Shown here piece after piece: positions 34,818 through 43,640 of a stretch of 64,000 nt of DNA (position 1 is the first letter of the stretch; every line of letters starts with the position of its first letter). Below the pieces are notes generated by a model. It worked only from the letters and a program-made list of their open reading frames with translations, did no database searches and was not told the origin of the DNA. The translations under genes and the position numbers were made by a program. The stretch lies in the NCBI GenBank assembly GCA_027487435.1, contig JAIYDP010000497.1, positions 1 to 64,000 of the forward strand, in the 5' to 3' direction. This stretch comes from Verrucomicrobiaceae bacterium (GTDB lineage: Bacteria > Verrucomicrobiota > Verrucomicrobiia > Verrucomicrobiales > Akkermansiaceae).

Positions 34818-36305
34818 ATGGCACATCACCACGTTACATCCCACGATATCCCAGTCAACGGCGAGCACCTCGATGCTTCCAAGATCGCGAAATACAAAAC
34901 GTTTGCTCTAGCGGTTTTGTTGATCGGCGGCTTGGCGAGTTGCTACTTGCTCTTTTTTACAGGCAACAAATCTTGGACAGCGACATATTCCTATTCTTGG
35001 GTTTTTGCACTGTTCTATTTCTTCACCATCGCGGTCGGCGGTTGCTTTTGGACACTACTTCACAATGTTTCCAACTCGGGATGGGGCACCAGCGTGCGTC
35101 GCACCATGGAAAACCTCGGGTCAGTTTTCCCATGGCTATCGATTTTTGCCATTCCTTTGCTTTGCCCAAGCGTGCAGCAATATCTCTTTGAGTGGATGAA
35201 TTTGCATCGTGCTTCGATCGATTCCGCCAATGCTCATGGTGCTAACATTTCTGCGATGAGCATGATTACCGATTGGCTCGGCGGCGCATGGAATTGGGTT
35301 GTCAATGGCGGAAAATTTCTCTCATGGGCGTTGACCGGCACGGGTGAGTTTGTTCCCTCGGCTCACGAGCAAGAAGTTGCCACGGCTCTGCACCACGACC
35401 ACCAGCACTTGCTCTACAATAAGCACTGGTTCATGAATCTGCCGTTCTGGTATTTCCGCAACATCATGTTCTTTGTGGCGCTGGGATATGCCATCGTACG
35501 TTTGCGCAAGCTCTCGACCATGCAAGATACCGACCCGAATCCTGGCACGGTGCATTATTTCAAAGCGCGTCGCGCTTCGGCGGCTTTCTTGCCCATCCTC
35601 GCTCTGACGGTGACGTTTGCTGCTTTCGATTGGGTCAAAGGTCTCGATTACAAGTGGTTCTCGACCATGTATGGTGTTTACATTTTTGCGGGATGCGCGA
35701 TCAATTCGATGGCGGTCATCATCATTTCCGTGACTTTGCTTAAGCGTGCAGGCTACCTCAAAAACGTCGTCTCGCCCGAGCATTTCCACATCAAAGGCAA
35801 GCTGCTTTTCGCCTTCACCGTGTTCTGGGCCTATGTGACATTCTCGCAATATTTCCTCATCTGGTATGCCAACATCACCGAGGAAACGATTTATTTCATC
35901 AAGCGCAATACCGGTTCTTGGAACGTGGGCAGCACTTGTTTGACCATCTTCCACTTCGTGATTCCGTTTGTGGTGCTGCTTCAACAGTGGTTGAAGAAAA
36001 AACCGCTGTTGCTTAGCTCGGTGGCGGTTTACATGCTCTTGGTCCACATTCTCGACATCTACATCGCGGTGATCCCTGAACGTGGTTTTTCTCTCGGTAA
36101 CATCCAAATCAAAGATGGATTCGACGGCGTGAAAGAATTTGGAAAAGTCAGCGCTTCCATCGCAGGTGCCTGGATGGGCGACATACTCGCCTTCGTGACC
36201 ATCGGTGCAGGTTTCATTTTCTTCTATCTTCGTTCTTTCACGCAGCACGCGCTCTACCCACATCGTGATCCGCGCATTCTTGAATCCGCCAATCTTTCGA
36301 ACTAA
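34818..36305 (+). CDS. actF: Alternative complex III, ActF membrane subunit
   Basis: A 495-residue integral membrane protein with about ten spans, the second NrfD-like quinol subunit. Recognisable regions are WVFALFYFFTIAVGGCFWTL, NLPFWYFRNIMFFVALGYAI, LTVTFAAFDWVKGLDYKWFS and FWAYVTFSQYFLIWYANITE. ActF is thought to form a proton path parallel to ActC. It ends the canonical actABCDEF set; the cytochrome gene downstream starts 30 bases later. Confidence 0.93.
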   Translation: MAHHHVTSHDIPVNGEHLDASKIAKYKTFALAVLLIGGLASCYLLFFTGNKSWTATYSYSWVFALFYFFTIAVGGCFWTLLHNVSNSGWGTSVRRTMENLGSVFPWLSIFAIPLLCPSVQQYLFEWMNLHRASIDSANAHGANISAMSMITDWLGGAWNWVVNGGKFLSWALTGTGEFVPSAHEQEVATALHHDHQHLLYNKHWFMNLPFWYFRNIMFFVALGYAIVRLRKLSTMQDTDPNPGTVHYFKARRASAAFLPILALTVTFAAFDWVKGLDYKWFSTMYGVYIFAGCAINSMAVIIISVTLLKRAGYLKNVVSPEHFHIKGKLLFAFTVFWAYVTFSQYFLIWYANITEETIYFIKRNTGSWNVGSTCLTIFHFVIPFVVLLQQWLKKKPLLLSSVAVYMLLVHILDIYIAVIPERGFSLGNIQIKDGFDGVKEFGKVSASIAGAWMGDILAFVTIGAGFIFFYLRSFTQHALYPHRDPRILESANLSN

Positions 36306-36335
36306 AGCACTTCTTCCTTAACCGTATATTTTTTC

Positions 36336-37127
36336 ATGGACCCGTCTAAAGACAATCCGCTCATTCGTTTCCGCGCCTTTATTTGGGGCATTGGAATTTT
36401 TTCTCTGTTTGCCTTGGCCTTTGTGGTGCTTGCCATCTTCAAGGGTAAGGCGAGTCCCGATGTTGCAGAAGATGCAGCAGCGACACCGCGTTACGATACC
36501 AAGAAAAAAGTCGATACGGCTCAATCGGCCAATTTTTCATACAAAGAAGTCGAAGCTGGTAAAGTTGTTCAAGTTCCTCCCCACGATGTTTTTTCTCACG
36601 TTGGTGGCTTGCTTGCTAGCTCCCAGCCCGTAGCTGTGGAAAAACCGGAACAGATTGTTCCTGGCTCACCGACACAGAAGAAAATGGAAGAGGCTGCCAA
36701 AACAGCCGCTCCGATAGAAGTTGCAGAAGGTGATGCCAATGCTCCCATCGATCCTGCTGTCATGGCTGCTGGCCAAGCGACCTTCGCTCTTTGCATGGCG
36801 TGCCATGGAATGAATGGCGAAGGTGGTCCGATTGCCCCGCCTCTTGCCAATTCTGAATGGGTCACCGGCCCGGTTTCGAATCCAATCCGTATCGTGCTTC
36901 GTGGTTTAGGTGGTCCGATTTCCGTTGCTGGCAAGGATTACAATTTCCCCGCACCTATGGGGCAGCTTTCGAGTCTTTCCGATGATCAAATCGCCGCAGT
37001 TCTGACTTATGCAAGAAACTCATGGGGAAACAAAGCCTCTGCGGTGACTGCCGACCAAGTCAAAGCCTTCCGTGGAGAAGTCGGTTTGCCCGTGTTGCAA
37101 GTCTCCGATCTCAAAGCTCCCAAATAA
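36336..37127 (+). CDS. Membrane-anchored monohaem cytochrome c
   Basis: A 263-residue cytochrome with an N-terminal membrane span (about 14-36, FIWGIGIFSLFALAFVVLAI) and a long charged linker (about 40-140). A class I haem domain follows: CMACHG at about 153-158, then GGPIAPPLANSEWVTGP and a probable Met ligand in APMGQLSSL. Its position between actF and the CcoN-like gene suggests that it carries electrons between the two complexes. The layout resembles 39414-40193, which lies on the other side of the CcoN/CcoO pair. Confidence 0.85.
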   Translation: MDPSKDNPLIRFRAFIWGIGIFSLFALAFVVLAIFKGKASPDVAEDAAATPRYDTKKKVDTAQSANFSYKEVEAGKVVQVPPHDVFSHVGGLLASSQPVAVEKPEQIVPGSPTQKKMEEAAKTAAPIEVAEGDANAPIDPAVMAAGQATFALCMACHGMNGEGGPIAPPLANSEWVTGPVSNPIRIVLRGLGGPISVAGKDYNFPAPMGQLSSLSDDQIAAVLTYARNSWGNKASAVTADQVKAFRGEVGLPVLQVSDLKAPK

Positions 37128-37169
37128 CTTCCTTCCGCTCTATCACCCAACTTCCTGCTATTTCACCAC

Positions 37170-38657
37170 ATGACCACATCCGCGCAAAATGACGCCTTAG
37201 TGCGCAGTGCTATCGATCGCTCGCTGCGCCACCCCGTGATGTTTTTCTTTTCAAGTGCCGCTGCTTGGTTGGCGGTGTCGATCTTGTTGGGAATCATCGC
37301 GATGACAAAAATGGTGGCTCCTGAGTTCCTCGATGGAACAGCATTTTTCTCCGCAGGTCGCGTCTATGCGTCGCACATTTCGACTTTGGTGTATGGCTGG
37401 GGCTGCCAAGCAGCGTTCGGAGTTTTGATTTGGTTGATATCTCGTCTCACCCGCACTGAGTCGAAGGCATCGGGGATCATCCTTGCAGCGGGTCATGCAT
37501 GGAATCTGCTGATTATGCTGGGAGTGCTTGGAATTCATCTTGGTTATGGCACGGGAGTTCCTTGGATGGAAATGCCAAAGATGATTTGGCCTGCATTGCT
37601 CGCTGCTTATACATTGATTGCGATTTGGACGATGATTCAATTCCGAGTGCGCGCCACGGGTAAGGTTTATGTGACACAGTGGTACGCCATTGGTGCGATG
37701 ATCTGGTTTCCATGGATCATGGGGACAGCATGGTTCGTGATTTTTGTGATGGGTGACAACGCCTTATTCTCTGCGGCGACTGCGGCGTGGTTCCGTTCTT
37801 CGATGATCTATTTATTCTTCATTCCTAGCGCCGCTGCTGCTGCGTATTATTTGGCTCCGAAAGTCACCGGAAAGCCTGTATATAGCTATTCGCTTTCCGT
37901 TGTGGGATTCTGGGCATTGGCACTGATTGGTCCATGGACGGGCTTTCAGAAGCTTACTGGTGCGCCGATTCCATACTTCTTGCCATATCTCGGCGCTGCG
38001 GCTTCTATTTTGGTCAGCGTTCCGGTCATCGCCATCGCGGTTAGCACGCTCCGCACGATGTTTTCCGATCCTGAGCGGTTTTCCGCCAGCCCCAGCCTGC
38101 GTTTTGCTTCTGCCGGTGTGGTTTGTATGTTTGTCCTCGGTATCCTCGGTGCCTTTGTGAACATTCCAGAAAGCACACTGCCAATGAGCCAGTTTAGCTT
38201 GACCAACTACGGTATGGATGTGCTCGCCGTGTATGGATGTTTCAGCTTCGTGATGTTTGGTGCGATTTATTTCATCGTTCCTCGCCTCACCCGTCGTGAG
38301 TGGCTCTCCAGTCGTCTCATCAATTGGCATTTTTTGCTTTCCATGTATGGAGTTGTGACGGTTGCCTCTCTCGCGGTTCTCGGTGGAATTTTGCATGGTC
38401 AAGGGCAGGAGGCCTTCCAATTTGAGTGGCGTAACGCCGTGACACGCGCCTATCCGTATCAAATTGCAACCTTGATCGCTTGGTGCATCGTTTTGTTGTC
38501 CAATCTGTGTTTTTTCGTGCATTTGCTCTTCATGTGGGCGCGCCTTGGTCGTCGCTCTTCCCATCCTACGTTGTTGCCGCATGCACATCTCGAAAGTCCG
38601 CACGGTCCTGTGGGCGATATCGACAACGCAGGCCCAGGAACCGTGATCGTTCACTAA
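37170..38657 (+). CDS. CcoN-like (cbb3 oxidase subunit I fold) protein lacking the haem-copper ligands
   Basis: A 495-residue, roughly 12-span protein that aligns without gaps to CcoN through helices 6-10, judged against recalled CcoN sequences. Shared anchors include YYLAPKVTGKPVYSYSLSVV and FGAIYFIVPRLTRREW. The first low-spin haem ligand is kept (H69 in YASHISTLVYGWG). The CuB His of WWYGHN is S210 (AWFRSS), and the HH of AGPHH is Q260-K261 (TGFQK). The cross-linked Tyr of helix 7 is G254. The HVH that ligates haem b3 and haem b is M349-D350-V351 (NYGMDVLAV). So the oxygen-reducing centre should be absent. The gene is intact, without frameshifts, and in line with act and the CcoO-like gene. 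It probably serves as a structural or electron-transfer membrane partner; annotating it as an oxidase would mislead. Confidence 0.85.
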   Translation: MTTSAQNDALVRSAIDRSLRHPVMFFFSSAAAWLAVSILLGIIAMTKMVAPEFLDGTAFFSAGRVYASHISTLVYGWGCQAAFGVLIWLISRLTRTESKASGIILAAGHAWNLLIMLGVLGIHLGYGTGVPWMEMPKMIWPALLAAYTLIAIWTMIQFRVRATGKVYVTQWYAIGAMIWFPWIMGTAWFVIFVMGDNALFSAATAAWFRSSMIYLFFIPSAAAAAYYLAPKVTGKPVYSYSLSVVGFWALALIGPWTGFQKLTGAPIPYFLPYLGAAASILVSVPVIAIAVSTLRTMFSDPERFSASPSLRFASAGVVCMFVLGILGAFVNIPESTLPMSQFSLTNYGMDVLAVYGCFSFVMFGAIYFIVPRLTRREWLSSRLINWHFLLSMYGVVTVASLAVLGGILHGQGQEAFQFEWRNAVTRAYPYQIATLIAWCIVLLSNLCFFVHLLFMWARLGRRSSHPTLLPHAHLESPHGPVGDIDNAGPGTVIVH

Positions 38658-38684
38658 TTTCACCCCGACGCTCCATTTATCGCT

Positions 38685-39377
38685 ATGAACATACGCACTT
38701 TTCTTTTTGGGATGATTCTGACATTCGGCAGTGCTTGGCTGCTTGCTGTGGTCGTTCCCTATTACAAAACCCGTGAAATGAAACCGATACCTTACGACGA
38801 GGTAGCGGATGAGAAAACGGGATTCTATTTTCCTAAGAGATCAGGAACGATTGCTCAAGGAGCGAAAGTCTATGCAGAAAATGGCTGCTACGTGTGCCAC
38901 ACTCAGCTGGTGAGGCCTACGTACGCCGGAAATGACATTCACCGCGATGGTTTTGCTGGCTTCAAGGCCGATCCTGACCGTGGAGATACTCGCCGCGAAA
39001 CGATTGCCTTGGATTACATGGGGGAGACATTTGCCCAAATCGGTGTCATGCGCATCGGCCCTGATCTCTCGAATGTTGGCACGCGTTTCCGCAAGGTTGC
39101 TGTCGATCTTACTTCTTCGAAGAAAGAAGCTGAGGGAGAAGCGTTCGATGCCGATATGACTGTCACTGCGGAATCGTTGCTTTATGCCCATTTGCAAAAT
39201 CCTCGTGCTACGGTCGAGAAACGTTGGTCCACTTGCCCAAGCAGTGCCTATCTCTTTGATGAAAATGGTAAGCCTAAGGGTGAAGCCGTAGCCCTCGTTG
39301 GCTATCTGATGTCGATGAAAAAAGACGATGCTGTGCCAGCTTCCATCAGTTTCGGTCCTAAACCTGCGGCAAAATGA
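38685..39377 (+). CDS. CcoO-like monohaem cytochrome c with altered haem ligand
   Basis: A 230-residue homologue of the cbb3 oxidase cytochrome subunit CcoO. The N-terminal membrane span is at about 4-24 (TFLFGMILTFGSAWLLAVVV). The haem site CYVCHTQLVRPTYAG is at about 68-82, and RIGPDLSNVGTRF and LYAHLQNPRA follow the CcoO pattern. At the place of the usual axial Met (N/KMPAY) there is Cys184 in WSTCPSSAY, so the haem may be His/Cys-ligated or use another ligand. It starts 27 bases after the CcoN-like gene, as in genuine ccoNO operons. Confidence 0.85.
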   Translation: MNIRTFLFGMILTFGSAWLLAVVVPYYKTREMKPIPYDEVADEKTGFYFPKRSGTIAQGAKVYAENGCYVCHTQLVRPTYAGNDIHRDGFAGFKADPDRGDTRRETIALDYMGETFAQIGVMRIGPDLSNVGTRFRKVAVDLTSSKKEAEGEAFDADMTVTAESLLYAHLQNPRATVEKRWSTCPSSAYLFDENGKPKGEAVALVGYLMSMKKDDAVPASISFGPKPAAK

Positions 39378-39413
39378 GTTTGTCACCATTGATTTTTAGC
39401 GATATTTTTTACC

Positions 39414-40193
39414 ATGTCAGATCCTAAACAACTTCCAACGATTCGTCCCGATCTTGATGAGTCGATCAACGTAACGCTAGCTCACTCTGGTGAGCCTACC
39501 TCAGCTGCGGCGCGGGAAAATGCCCATCCGGGATACACTCGTGAGTCCTTGTCAATCATGGTCTTTTGCATTTGCTCCGTGATTTTGATCGTGGCTGGTG
39601 GTGCACTCGGCAAAGCGCAAGGCTCGCTGTTTAGCTATGCTAGCACGATACGTCCCGATTATGTTCGTGGCAAGGCACCGGGCGTGGCAGACGATGCGGT
39701 TCTTCCGCCTAAGGCAATTCTTGATGTCTATGTCAAAAAAGGCCAGTCACTTTACAGTGCCAAATGCAACGGTTGCCACATGTCTGATGGCAAAGGCGAT
39801 GGAGCGAACTACCCTTCCTTGGCAGGGTCCGCTTGGGTCAATGGAACGTCCGAGCGTTTTTCTCAAGTCATTTTGAATGGTCTTCAAGGACCTACTAGCA
39901 CGGGTAAAGTGTATGGTGCAGGTGTTATGCCGGCACAAGGCGGCGGAATGAATGCGCAGGATCTTGCATTTCTTATGACATTTGTGCGCAATAGCTTCGG
40001 CAACAGCGTGGGTGATGTGATCAGTCCTGAGCAAGCTCAAGCCGCTCTCGATGTGGCCGCTGCAAGAAAAAATCCTGCGGCACCTGTTACGGCCGAAGAA
40101 CTCAAAGGTCATGACAAAGACCTGTCTGGTGCAAAAATCGATCCTACCACTCTGATCGATCCTATCACCTTCAAGCCAGCACCAGCAAAATAA
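39414..40193 (+). CDS. Membrane-anchored monohaem cytochrome c closing the respiratory operon
   Basis: A 259-residue cytochrome with one membrane span at about 43-68 (LSIMVFCICSVILIVAGGAL) and a class I haem domain: CNGCHMSDGKGDGANYPSLA at about 118, with a probable Met ligand in YGAGVMPAQGGGMNAQD. The C-terminal tail is Ala/Pro/Lys-rich. It occupies the place of ccoP but has one haem rather than two and a different layout. It lies 36 bases after the CcoO-like gene and is probably the last gene of the operon that starts at actA. Confidence 0.85.
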   Translation: MSDPKQLPTIRPDLDESINVTLAHSGEPTSAAARENAHPGYTRESLSIMVFCICSVILIVAGGALGKAQGSLFSYASTIRPDYVRGKAPGVADDAVLPPKAILDVYVKKGQSLYSAKCNGCHMSDGKGDGANYPSLAGSAWVNGTSERFSQVILNGLQGPTSTGKVYGAGVMPAQGGGMNAQDLAFLMTFVRNSFGNSVGDVISPEQAQAALDVAAARKNPAAPVTAEELKGHDKDLSGAKIDPTTLIDPITFKPAPAK

Positions 40194-40325
40194 CTTGCTG
40201 GTAACTGTCACCTTCTAGCTTGTGATGGCTCCATCATATTCTTGGGAGTTCATCACAGGTTTTGATTTTGAAATAACGAGACACCTGCTGCGGTCTCCCA
40301 CGTTCCTCTCACCCATTCGATCTGC

Positions 40326-41714
40326 ATGACAAAAACTGCCAAGGTGAAGCGCAGGGGCGTCAAACGATCATCGCTTCGTTCGTTCCTTGAATATGTGGCA
40401 TTCCGCTCACTGGAATCGGTTTTTCGATTTTTTCCTGCGACGATTGTGGATCGCATCGGTTGTCTTGCTGGCATTTGCGCCTATCACTTTTTGCCTAAAC
40501 GACGTGCCACGGTGCGCCGGAACTGCCGCATCGCATGGGGTGAGCATCTTTCCGCCGCTGAGCTGGAGGTATTGACTCGCAAGACCTTTCGCGACAACGG
40601 TGCAAACCTGCTCGGAGGAGTGCGTTGCATGCTGATGTCTGATGCGGCACTACAAAAACATTTCACGTTAGAAGGTGATGATTTGATACGTGAATACCTC
40701 AAGACATCGGAGGTTGGAGCAATTTTTGCCCTTTGTCACATGGGCAACTGGGAAATTCTCGCCAGAATAGCGACATTGATTTCGCCAGGGATCACTGCGG
40801 GGGCCTTTTTCCGACCGCTGAATAATCCGTGGATGAATCGAATGACCATGCGCCGTAGGCAGCAATCTGGCACGCAACTTTTTTCTAACAAGGAAGGCTT
40901 TACTCAATCGTTCCCATTGCTGCGATCCGGTGGCATGCTCGGCATATTATCCGACCAACATGCAGGACGATCAGGTTGTCTTAGCACGTTTTTCGGACGT
41001 CCTACCTCCTGCTCGCCTCTGGTGGAGTTGCTGCATCGCCGCACGGGTGCCGCAGTTTTCTTTGTCGCTGTGATGCGCACTGCGGCAGCGCATTGGCATA
41101 TAAAAATTACCAAATACGAATCGCAAGAGCCGATTTCCACCAGCCGATGCATGCACGGCATAGAAGCAGCATTGTCATTGAGCCCGAGCGATGGTTTCTG
41201 GTTGCACAATCGTTGGAAGCTATTCACCAAACGTCCCTTTCATCAAGTTCACGCGCGGGAAACGCTGGAAGAAAAGCAGATTACCAAGCCTTGGCGCTAT
41301 GTGATTGTCGGCTCACAAGATCCAGCAATTGCAGAGGCCTGTGTGCCTGCGATTACGAAGCTCTTGGCGCAGCACCCACATGCGCATTTTGCCTTGTTTC
41401 ACTTGCCAGCGATCCCCGCAACGGATCGTGTCAGCCATCATGCCGTGTCCGATCTATGCGAGCTGCGTGGAGCGTTGAAGGAATTGGATGCCAGTAAAGC
41501 ATATCCCTTGGATGTGCTGGTGTATTGTTGCGCTCAGGCGATGAAGGAAAAATCTCACGTTGGACTCGATTTACCGATTGTCGTTGGTCTTACTTCCGAA
41601 AAGATCTCTCACATTGATCTGCGAGTTCCACCGCCAAGCACGCCGTTGACGGATCCGTTGACATGGATTCATTTCTTTACGGTTCTGGGATTAGCGCCTT
41701 CTCCCGATGCCTGA
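40326..41714 (+). CDS. LpxL/HtrB-like acyltransferase with extra C-terminal domain
   Basis: A 462-residue protein. The first 310 residues form a lipid A late-acyltransferase domain: hydrophobic N-terminus, FLPKRRATVRRNCRIAWGEH, the catalytic motif HMGNWE (about 139-144), then ILSDQHAGRSGCLSTFFGRP and FWLHNRWK. These enzymes add a secondary acyl chain to lipid A at the inner membrane. They are usually about 300 residues; here about 150 more follow (PWRYVIVGSQDPAIAEACVP, LPLDVLVYCCAQAMKEKSHV-like). This extra part resembles a half glycosyltransferase-9 (heptosyltransferase-like) Rossmann region, but that is only an impression. Confidence 0.75.
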   Translation: MTKTAKVKRRGVKRSSLRSFLEYVAFRSLESVFRFFPATIVDRIGCLAGICAYHFLPKRRATVRRNCRIAWGEHLSAAELEVLTRKTFRDNGANLLGGVRCMLMSDAALQKHFTLEGDDLIREYLKTSEVGAIFALCHMGNWEILARIATLISPGITAGAFFRPLNNPWMNRMTMRRRQQSGTQLFSNKEGFTQSFPLLRSGGMLGILSDQHAGRSGCLSTFFGRPTSCSPLVELLHRRTGAAVFFVAVMRTAAAHWHIKITKYESQEPISTSRCMHGIEAALSLSPSDGFWLHNRWKLFTKRPFHQVHARETLEEKQITKPWRYVIVGSQDPAIAEACVPAITKLLAQHPHAHFALFHLPAIPATDRVSHHAVSDLCELRGALKELDASKAYPLDVLVYCCAQAMKEKSHVGLDLPIVVGLTSEKISHIDLRVPPPSTPLTDPLTWIHFFTVLGLAPSPDA

Positions 41715-41770
41715 CATCATTGAGGTGTATTCTTGACCATTTGCCATCAGTGAGAGTAAATTCGTCGCAC

Positions 41771-43474
41771 ATGAGCAATTCATCTGATTTCCGCAAATTT
41801 TCCAGCCCTATGCTTGATGGCCCAGACCGCGCTCCTAGCCGCGCCATGCTCTACGCCGTAGGCTTCAAAAAAGACGATTTCGCCAAAGCGCAGATCGGCA
41901 TCGCTTCGACATGGAGCGAAGTCACGCCTTGCAATGTTCACATCGACAAGCTCGCTCGCGAGGCATCCCATGGCGTGAATGCTGCTGGCGGCAAGGCGCT
42001 GATTTTTAATACTATCACCATTTCCGATGGCATCTCCATGGGTACCGAAGGCATGAAATACAGCCTCGTTTCCCGCGAAGTCATCGCCGATTCGATTGAG
42101 ACCGTGGTCGGCTGCGAAGGCATGGACGGCTTCGTCGCCATCGGTGGGTGTGACAAAAACATGCCTGGCTGCGTGATGGCTATGGCGCGGATGAATCGCC
42201 CTGCGGTTTTCGTCTATGGCGGCACCATTTTACCCGGTTGCGCGACCATCAAGGGCGAGGAAAAAGACCTCGACATCGTCAGCGTTTTCGAGGCCGTAGG
42301 CAAACACGCTGGTGGTGATTTTTCTGACGAAGATCTCGATACCGTAGAACGTTGCGCCATTCCCGGTCCAGGATCGTGCGGCGGCATGTACACCGCAAAT
42401 ACCATGGCCAGTGCCATCGAGGCACTCGGCATGAGCTTGCCGAATAGCTCCGCACAAACGGCCATCGGCGAAGATAAAATGCGCGATTGCTTCGATGCTG
42501 GTGCAGCCGTGCTAGCCATGATCCAAAGCGGCATCAAACCACGCGACATCATGACCAAAGAGGCCTTCGAGAATGCCATTACCGTCTTGATTGCCCTTGG
42601 CGGCTCCACGAATGCCTGCTTGCACATCCCCGCCATGGCACATGCCGCAGGCGTGGAAATCACGCTCGACGACTTCGCTCGCATCGGCGCCCGGGTTCCT
42701 GTGCTTGCCGACCTCAAGCCCAGCGGCAAATACGGCATGGCCGATCTCGTGCGTATCGGCGGCACCGTGCCATTGATGAAAATGTTGCTCGAAGCTGGCT
42801 TGCTGCACGGCGACTGCATGACTGTCACCGGGCGCACCATGCGCGAGAATTTGGAAAAATGGTCGCACTATCCTGCCGGACAACAAATCATCCGTCCGCT
42901 CGATAACCCGATCAAAAAAGACAGCCACCTCCGCATCCTGCGCGGCAACCTCGCCCCAGAAGGCGCGGTAGCAAAAATTTCCGGCAAAGAAGGCGAAGTC
43001 TTCCGCGGTAAAGCCCGGGTGTTCGATTCCGAAGACCTTGCCATGTCCGCGATTCTCGCCCGACAAATCCAGAAAGGCGACGTCATCGTCATCCGCATGG
43101 AAGGTCCCAAAGGCGGTCCTGGCATGCGCGAAATGCTTGGCCCCACCAGCGCCGTCATGGGGCTGGGACTAGGAAAAGACGTCGCCCTCATCACCGATGG
43201 CCGCTTCTCCGGCGGTTCGCACGGCTTCGTCGTCGGCCACATCACCCCAGAAGCATTCACGGGCGGAACGATCGCCTTGTTGCAAGATGGCGATGAAATC
43301 GTCATCGATGCTCACACCAACCGCATCGACGTGTTGGTAGAAGAAGCCGAGTTGGCCAGCCGCCGCGCCGCCTGGAAACAACCCGAGCCACGATATCGCT
43401 ACGGCGTGCTAGCCAAGTATGCGAAATTAGTTACCAGCGCTTCCGAAGGCGCTGTCACGGATAAGTATCTGTAA
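41771..43474 (+). CDS. ilvD: Dihydroxy-acid dehydratase
   Basis: A 567-residue IlvD, the usual length, from ATG 41771. It converts 2,3-dihydroxy-isovalerate and its homologue to the 2-keto acids in valine/isoleucine synthesis, using an iron-sulfur cluster and Mg. Motifs visible are the substrate-binding start SSPMLDGPDRAPSRAM, ASTWSEVTPCNVHID, CDKNMPGCVMAMARMNRPAV, GPGSCGGMYTANTMASA and GGRFSGGSHGFVVGHI-type end (TDGRFSGGSHGFVVGHITPE), with cluster cysteines in the first, third and fourth. A longer in-frame extension upstream overlaps the acyltransferase gene and is not needed. Confidence 0.96.
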   Translation: MSNSSDFRKFSSPMLDGPDRAPSRAMLYAVGFKKDDFAKAQIGIASTWSEVTPCNVHIDKLAREASHGVNAAGGKALIFNTITISDGISMGTEGMKYSLVSREVIADSIETVVGCEGMDGFVAIGGCDKNMPGCVMAMARMNRPAVFVYGGTILPGCATIKGEEKDLDIVSVFEAVGKHAGGDFSDEDLDTVERCAIPGPGSCGGMYTANTMASAIEALGMSLPNSSAQTAIGEDKMRDCFDAGAAVLAMIQSGIKPRDIMTKEAFENAITVLIALGGSTNACLHIPAMAHAAGVEITLDDFARIGARVPVLADLKPSGKYGMADLVRIGGTVPLMKMLLEAGLLHGDCMTVTGRTMRENLEKWSHYPAGQQIIRPLDNPIKKDSHLRILRGNLAPEGAVAKISGKEGEVFRGKARVFDSEDLAMSAILARQIQKGDVIVIRMEGPKGGPGMREMLGPTSAVMGLGLGKDVALITDGRFSGGSHGFVVGHITPEAFTGGTIALLQDGDEIVIDAHTNRIDVLVEEAELASRRAAWKQPEPRYRYGVLAKYAKLVTSASEGAVTDKYL

Positions 43475-43520
43475 GAAACACCAATTCGCCAAAGTTGCAT
43501 TTGGCTGCATTTTCCGAAAT

Positions 43521-43562
43521 TCACCTTGAAATATGGGAATCGATTCCGATATTTCAAGGTGA
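43521..43562. repeat. 42-bp near-perfect palindrome after ilvD
   Basis: The arms TCACCTTGAAATAT and ATATTTCAAGGTGA are exact reverse complements. Between them GGAATCGATTCC is itself a perfect palindrome, flanked on both sides by G, which is the only mismatched pair. The whole element is thus a 42-bp dyad with one mismatch, about 47 bases after ilvD. There is no T-run, so intrinsic termination is unlikely in itself. Confidence 0.85.
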
Positions 43563-43640
43563 TAGACCCATTTTATCAAACCTTGCGCGTCAAGGGGTTT
43601 TCGGGCTTCGGTGGTCTTGTCGCACTGATCGCTTCTCTTC

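Noticed and set aside
37170..40193. Functional cbb3 cytochrome c oxidase operon (ccoNOP)
   Set aside because: The subunit I ligands are missing, subunit II has a changed haem ligand and no dihaem ccoP, ccoQ or ccoG-type gene is present.
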